Shown here piece after piece: positions 17,925 to 25,743 of a stretch of 64,000 bases of DNA. Both the position numbers and the translations under genes were made by a program. Source of the DNA: Synechococcus sp. M16.1. Its GTDB lineage: Bacteria > Cyanobacteriota > Cyanobacteriia > PCC-6307 > Cyanobiaceae. The notes below the pieces were generated by a model. The model made no database searches, had not been told where the DNA came from, and saw only the letters and a program-made list of their open reading frames with translations. The DNA is taken from assembly GCF_014279895.1 (NCBI RefSeq), contig NZ_CP047954.1, positions 1,674,001-1,738,000 of the forward strand. The letters run 5' to 3'. Position 1 is the stretch's first letter. Every line of letters begins with the position of its first letter.

Positions 17925-19709
17925 ATGATAAAAAGATCTAAGAGCAGAAGTTCAACAATGATGCTGTTCTTAATAATATGGGAAATGTTAAAGGCTAAGC
18001 GAAGAATACAACTGTCATTGTTAGTAATATTAGCCTTTGTGAGTGCACTAGCTGAGCTTATATCATTAGGTACCGTCATACCTTTTCTAGCAGTAATCAG
18101 TCAACCAGAGAAAATTTGGAATGTACCTATTGTTCAAAATATTTCAGGTTTATTGGAGATTACATCAAAAGAGGGGTTATTGGCACCAGCTACAATTTTA
18201 TTTATAGTGGCAACAATAGCATCTTCATGCATAAGAGTATTAAATGTATGGGCAAATGGAAAGGTAGCATCCGAGATCGGATCCGATATAAGCTGCATGG
18301 CGTTCAACAAGGTTTTACAGAGAAACTATCAATACCATATAAATACCAACACAAGTAAAATCATAAGTACGATAACAACACAAGTAAATCAATTAGTTGT
18401 TGCGCTAAATGCCCTACTACAACTGACAATATCAACAGCTATAGCAACAAGCCTGATGGTAGGAATGCTAACAATAAGCTTTAAAATAACGTGTATTTCA
18501 ATTGGAGTTTTAGTAATTATATACTGGAATATAATCCTGATCGTAAAAAAGGATCTACAATTAAACGGTCGCTTGATAACAGATGCATCATCAAAACAAA
18601 TTAAAGTTTTGCAGGAGTCACTGGGCATGATACGCGAGGTTATTCTTGGACACCATCAAGGGATATATTCATTGTTGTACAGAGAGATAGACTTACCTCA
18701 ACGAAAACTACAGGCACGAAATAAGTTCCTAGGGGTATTTCCAAGATATTTATTAGAAGCAACCGGGATAACGGGAATTGCAATAATTGGATATGTGCTT
18801 ACAGTTAACCAGCCTGAAAAAGGGCTTTCTTCTATTGCACTGTTAGGAGCACTAGCTTTAGGCGCACAGAGACTATTACCAACAATACAACAGATATATA
18901 CAAATTGGAGTACATTTAATACACGAAATGCAGCGATATATGATGTCATAATACTTATAGGGGGTGAAAAGGAATCAACGGTAATGACAAGCTATGGCAA
19001 AATAGAAAAAGTTGAAAAAATTGAGATGAGAAACTTATGCTTTAAGTACAGTACCAATGAAAGAAAAATTCTTGATAATGTAAACTTTGAAATAAAGTCT
19101 GGCGAAAAAGTAGCAATTATTGGAACTACGGGTAGTGGTAAAAGCACAGCAATTGATATGCTGATGGGATTAATACAGCCAACTTCTGGGAAAATAATGG
19201 TAAATGGAAAAGATATTAATGATGGCGACAAAAGTATGAATTTAAAAAGTTGGAGAAATAGCGTGGCACATGTACCTCAATCAATCTATTTAATAGACAG
19301 TACTATCGCAAAGAATATAGCATTTGGTATTCCAGAAAGAGATATTGATATGGATAAAGTTAAATACGTAGCCAAAAGGGCTCAAATATCAGGATTTATT
19401 GATAGCCTTGATGATAAATACAGTCATTTAGTAGGCGAAAATGGGGTAAAGTTAAGTGGAGGGCAACGTCAAAGATTAGGAATTGCCAGGGCACTCTATA
19501 AGGATGCACAAGTTTTGATATTGGATGAAGCTACAAGTGCTTTAGATGATAAAACCGAGGGAGTGTTAATGAAATCATTGCTACATAGCTACAAAGATAT
19601 GACAATAATTATGGTTGCACACAGACTGTCATCAATTAAATACTGCGAGAGCGTGTACAAGTTGGAGAAAGGAAGGCTTAATAAGTGGGAAAAGGAGGAT
19701 AAAAGTTGA
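17925..19709 (+). CDS. ABC exporter of the PglK/MsbA type, probable lipid-linked oligosaccharide flippase
   Basis: 594 residues from ATG 17925 ('MIKRSKSRSSTMMLFLIIWE'). A TTG at 17868 and an ATG at 17958 are alternatives. Six membrane helices fill about residues 25-310. The nucleotide-binding domain follows with Walker A 'IIGTTGSGKSTAIDML', signature 'LSGGQRQRLGIARALY', Walker B 'VLILDEATSALD' and H-loop 'MVAHRLS'. One-piece exporters like PglK flip lipid-linked glycans, which fits the first place in this rightward glycan operon. No Wzx-type flippase is seen in the locus, so this protein may serve that role. Very AT-rich codon use points to transfer. Confidence 0.85.
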   Translation: MIKRSKSRSSTMMLFLIIWEMLKAKRRIQLSLLVILAFVSALAELISLGTVIPFLAVISQPEKIWNVPIVQNISGLLEITSKEGLLAPATILFIVATIASSCIRVLNVWANGKVASEIGSDISCMAFNKVLQRNYQYHINTNTSKIISTITTQVNQLVVALNALLQLTISTAIATSLMVGMLTISFKITCISIGVLVIIYWNIILIVKKDLQLNGRLITDASSKQIKVLQESLGMIREVILGHHQGIYSLLYREIDLPQRKLQARNKFLGVFPRYLLEATGITGIAIIGYVLTVNQPEKGLSSIALLGALALGAQRLLPTIQQIYTNWSTFNTRNAAIYDVIILIGGEKESTVMTSYGKIEKVEKIEMRNLCFKYSTNERKILDNVNFEIKSGEKVAIIGTTGSGKSTAIDMLMGLIQPTSGKIMVNGKDINDGDKSMNLKSWRNSVAHVPQSIYLIDSTIAKNIAFGIPERDIDMDKVKYVAKRAQISGFIDSLDDKYSHLVGENGVKLSGGQRQRLGIARALYKDAQVLILDEATSALDDKTEGVLMKSLLHSYKDMTIIMVAHRLSSIKYCESVYKLEKGRLNKWEKEDKS

Positions 19710-19761
19710 GGTCATGCAAGAGGGAAGAAAGAGGTATGATAGAAATAGATTAATGTAGGTA

Positions 19762-20661
19762 ATGGAGAAAAAATTAGCGATTATAGTGTGCGATAATGGC
19801 TTAGGTCATTTACGGAGATCAATAATAATAGCTGAACGTGAAATGCCGAAGGGGTACACGCCAACAATATTTGCGCCAAAAAATTCAATTGCAAAAATTA
19901 GAAATGTGACTCCAATTCTGGAAAACATAGAAAATATCAATTTTGAGACAAGAATGACAATTAAAAGTCTAAAAGATATAAGCAGTTCTGGAGTACCAGA
20001 TTGGGTAAATAGACTACCACCTATAGAAAAATATGATAAAATAATATGTGACAACTTGCCAGAAATACTCCTAATCCGGAATGATGCAATAATATCGGCT
20101 CAATTTTTTTGGCACGATATCATACCGAATATATCGGAATCATATGGATTATTGTGCGACAGACTATTGAGTGAGTACAAGCCGGAAATAATAGGTTGCC
20201 AATATTTTTCAATGCCAAAAGTAAGATGTCAACCGGGATTTAGGCCTGTGAAGCCCTATCTGAAGGATAAGGATATGGAAGCTCTGAAAAGGATTGACAA
20301 GGAAAAAAGGGATTCACTACTAATTACTTGCGGAACAACAGATGCAGCGAGAGATAGGTACCACAAAATTATTAGCGAAATTATCAAGACTGGGAATATA
20401 GCATATAGAGAAGTATATGTGGATTCAGAGCTTATGCCTATTATGCATCCTAAATGGATGAAGAAGGCGACGTATTCATTTGAAATGTTCAGCAGGTTAA
20501 AAGCTTGTATATGTAGGCCAGGCTTGGGAATATTGAACGATGTATTGCCACATCAGATAGACATCAGATGTATTTATGAAAAAGGAAACAAGGAGATGCA
20601 GTACAATGCTGGGGTGGTAGAATCTATAGTGAATAAGGATTTCGAAGGCTTTTGTCCATAA
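19762..20661 (+). CDS. GT-B glycosyltransferase-like protein (GT28/MGT-like), unassigned
   Basis: 299 residues. 'IIVCDNGLGHLRRSIIIAE' is a GHxxR nucleotide-fold start as in MurG, MGDG synthase and PseG. The C-terminal 'KACICRPGLGILNDVLPHQ' resembles the donor-binding segment of GT28 enzymes, followed by an 'EMQYNAGVVES' helix. The middle part is diverged. It could be a glycosyltransferase or, by the PseG-like start, a nucleotide-sugar hydrolase in nonulosonate synthesis. It overlaps the next gene by 10 bases, and that gene looks like a sialyltransferase, so the two probably act in one pathway. Confidence 0.6.
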   Translation: MEKKLAIIVCDNGLGHLRRSIIIAEREMPKGYTPTIFAPKNSIAKIRNVTPILENIENINFETRMTIKSLKDISSSGVPDWVNRLPPIEKYDKIICDNLPEILLIRNDAIISAQFFWHDIIPNISESYGLLCDRLLSEYKPEIIGCQYFSMPKVRCQPGFRPVKPYLKDKDMEALKRIDKEKRDSLLITCGTTDAARDRYHKIISEIIKTGNIAYREVYVDSELMPIMHPKWMKKATYSFEMFSRLKACICRPGLGILNDVLPHQIDIRCIYEKGNKEMQYNAGVVESIVNKDFEGFCP

Positions 20662-21650
20662 TATGCACTGGTCTAACACCTCTACTCAATCTATGTGCAT
20701 CGAATTTAGTTAACGATTCGGAAGATATTAATTATCTTCTATATCAAAATACATATAACACTGAAAGATATTCGGCGGATATAGAACTAAGAAAAGTCTA
20801 TGCCAAACAAATTGCTGCATCATTTAATAAAAAAATAAAGTTTCACGGTCCATTCACATGGGAATGTCCACCTCGAGAGAACCGAAAAAAAGGACAGGAA
20901 GTAAAGTATGAATACCCAAGTGGAGTACCTATTGATGAATGCAACTTGATAACAGAAAATTGTATTCTATTCTTGAAAGATAAGATAAAAAACTCAAAGT
21001 TACATATTTTTCCGGAAGGTGCATCTTGCTTCTCTCAATTTGGAACGCGTTTGCCATGGTCACTTTATCGATATGGAATAAAGCCATATCTACATATGCA
21101 CGCAATTAATATAATGAAAAAACTAAATATATCAAGAAGATACTTACTGGGGTCACAGTCAGTCAATTTAAAGGAGTATATAGGGAATTCAAAATATTTT
21201 TGTGTATTAGACCAACAGATGTTGCAGCAGGGCTATAAAAAGTGCGCAAAGTACATCACTGAAATCTACGATGATTTGAATTATAAGGATTTTGATAATT
21301 GTTATTTTCACCCATGCCTAAGTGAATTAAATACGACAGCTTATGGACGGTGGTTCGAACAGTTTTTACCAATTATCGAAAGTTCGTTTGTGGTAGCCAA
21401 GCTTGCTCCCAAAGATAGAATAAATCATCCTCTTCAGTTCAAAGAGAGGGTAAAGTTTATTGATCCAAAATATTCTCTTTTACCGGGTGAACTGATAACT
21501 ATACAAGCCAATATGAGTTATATAGGTTACTACTCCTCAATGATACTATCATTCAGAAAGAACAAGATTCACCTTATAGCACCACCAGATGATAAAATAA
21601 AAAAGAGTAAAGACAAGGTCTTTAAAGGCCTAAAAACTATACTAAACTAG
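20652..21650 (+). CDS. Probable bacterial GT-B sialyltransferase (polysialyltransferase-like)
   Basis: 332 residues from a TTG at 20652 that overlaps the previous gene. Features that recall bacterial GT-B sialyltransferases (GT38/52/97/100) appear in the right order. The N-terminal strand 'IICTGLTPLLNLC' comes first. An acidic-Gly motif 'LHIFPEGASCF' lies at about residue 120, where the families have D/E-D/E-G. An HP motif sits in 'APKDRINHPLQF' at about 255, and a late 'YYSSMIL' serine pair at about 300. NeuA- and NeuB-type genes lie 2.4-4 kb downstream and would make the donor. The match is by motif only and was not aligned. Confidence 0.55.
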   Translation: MSIICTGLTPLLNLCASNLVNDSEDINYLLYQNTYNTERYSADIELRKVYAKQIAASFNKKIKFHGPFTWECPPRENRKKGQEVKYEYPSGVPIDECNLITENCILFLKDKIKNSKLHIFPEGASCFSQFGTRLPWSLYRYGIKPYLHMHAINIMKKLNISRRYLLGSQSVNLKEYIGNSKYFCVLDQQMLQQGYKKCAKYITEIYDDLNYKDFDNCYFHPCLSELNTTAYGRWFEQFLPIIESSFVVAKLAPKDRINHPLQFKERVKFIDPKYSLLPGELITIQANMSYIGYYSSMILSFRKNKIHLIAPPDDKIKKSKDKVFKGLKTILN

Positions 21651-21754
21651 ACTTAAAGAGTTAAACGGGAAAGATTATGCAAATGTTTATAGCATAGAAG
21701 ACAGAAAAAAGCTAGATTTTAATTAGAATCAAACAATGTGATCTTAAACACAAC

Positions 21755-22678
21755 ATGTTCGAAACCCCGGTTCTTCTTCTTCTATTCAATCGCCCAAAAG
21801 AAACTCAACAAGTAATTGATGCTTTACAAGTTGTAAGACCAAGCAAAATATATGTAGCTATTGATGGACCACGTAAAAATAATGAAAAAGATATAAAACT
21901 AATATCTGAAGTAGAATCAATAATAGAAAATATTAACTGGAGTTGCAATATTCGCACCTTAAAAAGAGTTAATAATGTCGGATGCAAAAATGCAGTAAGT
22001 GATGCAATAGATTGGTTATTCAATAATGAGGAGGAGGCAATCATAATTGAGGATGACTGTTTACCATCTGAAAGCTTTTTTTTCTTCTGTGAGAAAATGC
22101 TCGCAAAATATCGACACGATAGCCGAATAGCACAAATATGTGGCTTTAATCCGCTAAATATAGATAGGGCGATGAAGTACGATTATTTTTACTCGTACCT
22201 TGGTAGTGTATGGGGATGGGCTACATGGAAAAGAGCATGGCAGAACTACGACATAAGTATGCACGACTGGCCGGATATTATGAGTAAGAATCAGCTACAG
22301 TACCAATATATTAGTTCTCTTTTGAGAAATCAAAGGTATATTGCATATGAGAAAACTTATAATGGCAAAATAAGTACATGGGACTATCAATGGGCATACA
22401 CTAGAGCAATAAATAATCAACTATGCGTCATTCCATCAAAGTCACTTATCAAAAATTTGGGCTGCAATGATGATGGTACTAATATTAAAAGAAAACCAAG
22501 ATGGTTAGAATCAAATGTCTGCAATGAAATCGACTGTGATAGGCTCATATCACCTCCCAACATGTTACCAAATGTTAAATATGAGAAACGATTCTCAAGG
22601 AGAGCAAAACCTTGGTTTGGGGCTGAAATATATTATTTGATAAGAGTAAGCCAGCTAAAACTAATGGATCGTAATTGA
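21755..22678 (+). CDS. GT-A family glycosyltransferase-like protein (HlpA-like)
   Basis: 307 residues. 'PVLLLLFNRPKETQQVIDAL' and 'KIYVAIDGPRKNNEKDI' open a GT-A fold. 'EAIIIEDDCLPSESFFFFC' carries the acidic metal site (EDDC). The later 'YLGSVWGWATWKRAWQNYD' and 'WDYQWAYTRAINNQLCVIP' are trademarks of the group often labelled 'hemolytic protein HlpA' or nucleotide-diphospho-sugar transferase. It probably transfers a sugar in polysaccharide synthesis. It ends 3 bases before the next gene and is likely co-translated with it. Confidence 0.8.
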   Translation: MFETPVLLLLFNRPKETQQVIDALQVVRPSKIYVAIDGPRKNNEKDIKLISEVESIIENINWSCNIRTLKRVNNVGCKNAVSDAIDWLFNNEEEAIIIEDDCLPSESFFFFCEKMLAKYRHDSRIAQICGFNPLNIDRAMKYDYFYSYLGSVWGWATWKRAWQNYDISMHDWPDIMSKNQLQYQYISSLLRNQRYIAYEKTYNGKISTWDYQWAYTRAINNQLCVIPSKSLIKNLGCNDDGTNIKRKPRWLESNVCNEIDCDRLISPPNMLPNVKYEKRFSRRAKPWFGAEIYYLIRVSQLKLMDRN

Positions 22679-22681
22679 ATC

Positions 22682-23821
22682 GTGTCAAGACTCTATCAGC
22701 GGCTAATCAGTTCGCTTCCCGAAGTATATCAACCAATAATCTTAAAAGATAAGGTCTTGGCAAGTGGCCTAAGGAACAATTGTGAAGATAGATTTAATGC
22801 AATATCGCACCTGATAGGTGACAATCAGACGATTCTAGATATTGGCTCAAATGCCGGATATTTTTCGATAAAGATAGCAAACGAATTTAAGAATAGCCTA
22901 ATCGTATCTGTTGAGTCTTCTCCGCATTATGCAAATCTACAGCGCCAGCTTATAACTGACTCAAAAATAAGTAATATTGTATTGATAAATGCTTCTATGA
23001 ACCTAAATTGGTTAGATGAAGCCTATAAAGCATGTGTTTATTTTGACCATGTTCTTGTACTTTCAGTAATTCATCATTTCGATCAACCAAGAAAGGTGTT
23101 GAAAGCACTATCAAAAGTATGTAAATCAATAATAATTGAAATGCCTCATGCGGAGGAAAAAGATGTCTGCGGAAAAAAAGGTATTGAATCAATTGATATT
23201 GATTTCATGAGACAATTAAAGCCCTACTTTAAGAAACTAACATTTGAGTCTGATATACATACAGATGATAACAGGAAGCGCTGCTATTACCATTGCTATG
23301 AGAATGAATACGAACGTAAAGCATACTACCCATACATCGGCTATCCTTACTCTCAACGAAAATATGAGATAAGATCCAATAAAGAATTAAAATATTACAA
23401 ACATCACTTGGATAAAGAAATTGAAGCAACTCCAGGCATAAATCTAGTTGACTGTTATCAACTAGGACCCATTCTTTCGCCAAATACTCGAAGGATATTT
23501 ATGACAATAAGGGCTCAAATAGATGAGTTATCAAAAGGAGATAAATCTGGATATGGTGATATAAGACCATGGAATATAGTTTTAGGATCTAGAGGTCCCT
23601 TCCTTATAGATTATATAATGACAAATGATCTCAATCCTTCTCTCAAATTATCGAGGGATAGAGATATAGCAAGAATTGGTTTATTCCTTATTAAAAAACA
23701 CTATAAGCTCTCCCTAAGCTTTTCATTACCTATTCTCAAGAATTACTTACTATACAACATCAGGAATTTTACAAAGACGTGCGTTTCATATTTTAAGAAA
23801 ATAAAGCGAAAGGATGGATAA
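22682..23821 (+). CDS. SAM-dependent methyltransferase with C-terminal kinase-like segment (WbdD-like layout)
   Basis: 379 residues from a GTG at 22682. Residues 40-180 form a class I methyltransferase: 'QTILDIGSNAGYFSIKIA' (SAM loop), 'LIVSVESSPHYANLQRQL' and 'VLVLSVIHHFDQPRKVL'. The C-terminal third contains 'GYGDIRPWNIVLGSRGPFLI' followed by 'DYI'. This looks like a protein-kinase-type catalytic loop (HGDxxxxN) and a DFG-like site, though the His is Tyr and DFG is 'DYI'. WbdD in E. coli O8/O9a has a methyltransferase and a kinase in this order and caps O-antigen chains. A similar chain-ending role is an inference here. Confidence 0.65.
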   Translation: MSRLYQRLISSLPEVYQPIILKDKVLASGLRNNCEDRFNAISHLIGDNQTILDIGSNAGYFSIKIANEFKNSLIVSVESSPHYANLQRQLITDSKISNIVLINASMNLNWLDEAYKACVYFDHVLVLSVIHHFDQPRKVLKALSKVCKSIIIEMPHAEEKDVCGKKGIESIDIDFMRQLKPYFKKLTFESDIHTDDNRKRCYYHCYENEYERKAYYPYIGYPYSQRKYEIRSNKELKYYKHHLDKEIEATPGINLVDCYQLGPILSPNTRRIFMTIRAQIDELSKGDKSGYGDIRPWNIVLGSRGPFLIDYIMTNDLNPSLKLSRDRDIARIGLFLIKKHYKLSLSFSLPILKNYLLYNIRNFTKTCVSYFKKIKRKDG

Positions 23822-24035
23822 ATAGAGTTTACGTGAGTAATGCACTAAGGAAGAAGTTAAAATAATAATCGAGATACTGCCAATAAAAGCACAATAGTAT
23901 TGGCTAGATGCAAACGATAAGCTAAATAATAAAGGATTTATGTTGTAAATGCTTAAAACAGCAAAACTTAGATCTTATTTGAAATTGAAAATAGTCAAAA
24001 GCAAGGAGATTATAATGTGATATAATAAAAGGACA

Positions 24036-24761
24036 TTGGATCTCGGCGTGGCTAATTCAGTATTATTTGTAATAATTGCAAGAATGGGTTCAAAGGGTAT
24101 AAAGAACAAAAATTTATGTGAAATTGGAGGGATTACATTAGTAGAACATACAATTCGTGCTGCAAAAACTGCAGCATCACAAATACATGGATCAAGGATT
24201 GTAGTAAGCACAGATGGACAAGAAATCATAGATATCGCACTGAAGAATAAAGTTGATGCTCCTTTCGTAAGACCAAGTTATTTATGTGGTGATGATGTTG
24301 AATCATTGCCCGTAGTGCAGCATGCGGTAAATTTTATGGAACTGGCAAGCAATACTCAGTATGAGATTATTTGCTATATGCAGCCAACATCACCTCTTGT
24401 TAGATGGCAAGACATCATGAAATGCTACAAGAAATTGCTTGAGAAGAAGTCACTTAGTGCAGTAACAGTAACAACAGTCTCTACGCATCCATTTAAAATG
24501 AAGAGAATGCTTTCTGATGGAAAACTAATCAATTATATTGATCAGGGTTTTGATGATATGCGTCCACGTCAGAAGCTGCCACCGGTTTTTAGAAGGGCTG
24601 GCAGCGTTTACATGAGCCGAAGGAAAGTAGTAATGGAGGATAATACACTCATATCAGATGATTGCATGGGTGTGGTAGTCCCTCCTCATACTGCAATAGA
24701 TATTGATAAAAAAGAAGACCTTGAGCTGGCAAGAATTTGTTATGATAACTACAAGAATTAA
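24036..24761 (+). CDS. neuA: CMP-nonulosonate (sialic/legionaminic-type acid) cytidylyltransferase
   Basis: About 241 residues. The start is uncertain: a TTG at 24036 or a GTG at 24048. The N-terminal nucleotide loop 'FVIIARMGSKGIKNKNLCEI' is the NeuA pattern with Met in place of the usual Gly. 'VVSTDGQEIIDIALK', 'YMQPTSPLVRWQDI' and 'VFRRAGSVYMSRRKVV' are the CTP and sugar-acid binding segments. The enzyme activates a nonulosonic acid with CTP for glycosyltransfer. It lies 7 bases before a NeuB-type gene, and a probable sialyltransferase is upstream. Which nonulosonate is used cannot be told from sequence alone. Confidence 0.85.
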   Translation: MDLGVANSVLFVIIARMGSKGIKNKNLCEIGGITLVEHTIRAAKTAASQIHGSRIVVSTDGQEIIDIALKNKVDAPFVRPSYLCGDDVESLPVVQHAVNFMELASNTQYEIICYMQPTSPLVRWQDIMKCYKKLLEKKSLSAVTVTTVSTHPFKMKRMLSDGKLINYIDQGFDDMRPRQKLPPVFRRAGSVYMSRRKVVMEDNTLISDDCMGVVVPPHTAIDIDKKEDLELARICYDNYKN

Positions 24762-24768
24762 TTAAAAA

Positions 24769-25743
24769 GTGGCGGAATTTTTCTTCATAGCAGAGTTGTG
24801 CCAAAACCACAATGGTTCTGTAGACATGCTTATGAAGATGGCTGATGCTGCGGCTAAAGCTGGTGCGACTCATGTCAAAGTCCAGCATATATTTGCAGAC
24901 AAACTGGTCTATCGCCCTCAGTTCGAGGAGGACAATAAAGCAGCGAGGTCGCTATTCCGTCCATGGGAGAGAGAATTTGAACGCCTAAAGGGACTGGAAT
25001 TAACGACTAGGGACTACGAAAGATTTGTGGGTCATGTGAGGGATCAACTAGGTTTAATCCCAGTAACGACTTGTTTTACACGAGATACTATACCCAGGAT
25101 AATTGATGAGGGATTTCGTGAAATCAAAGTAGCAAGTTACGATTGTGCGTCTTATCCTTTAATAAGAGAGTTGGCTGATAAGTTTGATGGACTAATAGTA
25201 TCTACAGGCGCAACATTTGAAGACGAGCTAATGCACACAATATCTATTTTAAAAGAATCATCAAAGCCATATTCACTCTTGCATTGTGTAACACAGTATC
25301 CAACACCAATGAGCAATAGCAATCTAAGCCGCATAAAAAGACTCCAAGAATTGTGCTCAAGAGTGGGATACAGTGACCACAGCAATCCCTCAAATGATGG
25401 AACATATGCATCGAAAGCTGCAATTTATCTAGGCGCAAAAATTATTGAAAGGCATTTTTCGATCCTAAGTGCCGAAGAGACTAAAGATGGACCAGTATCA
25501 GTTGGATTAGAAGAAACAGCCGATATTATTAATTTTGCGAAGAAATCAACAGATGAGCAAATTGATGAGCTATTGACTGGATGCCCTGAATGGGAGCAGA
25601 TGATTGGTTCATCTGAAAGATTGCTGTCTCCAGATGAATTAATAAATAGATCCTATTACAGGGGGCGTTTTGCTTCATTGCGGAAAGGATACACTAATCA
25701 TTACTCGGAAGTTATTAACAACTGGGAGGAAACACCACTATGA
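24769..25743 (+). CDS. neuB: NeuB-type nonulosonate synthase lacking the C-terminal SAF domain
   Basis: 324 residues from a GTG at 24769. The TIM-barrel synthase domain is clear: 'FIAELCQNHNGSVDMLMKM', 'VTTCFTRDTIPRI', 'EIKVASYDCASYPLIREL', 'YSLLHCVTQYPTPM' and 'GYSDHSNPSNDGTYASKA'. It condenses phosphoenolpyruvate with an N-acyl hexosamine-type sugar to a nine-carbon acid. Typical NeuB proteins carry a further antifreeze-like (SAF) domain of about 60 residues. Here the protein ends soon after 'RSYYRGRFASLRKG'. It overlaps the next gene by four bases. NeuC (UDP-GlcNAc 2-epimerase) is not in the window. Confidence 0.85.
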   Translation: MAEFFFIAELCQNHNGSVDMLMKMADAAAKAGATHVKVQHIFADKLVYRPQFEEDNKAARSLFRPWEREFERLKGLELTTRDYERFVGHVRDQLGLIPVTTCFTRDTIPRIIDEGFREIKVASYDCASYPLIRELADKFDGLIVSTGATFEDELMHTISILKESSKPYSLLHCVTQYPTPMSNSNLSRIKRLQELCSRVGYSDHSNPSNDGTYASKAAIYLGAKIIERHFSILSAEETKDGPVSVGLEETADIINFAKKSTDEQIDELLTGCPEWEQMIGSSERLLSPDELINRSYYRGRFASLRKGYTNHYSEVINNWEETPL

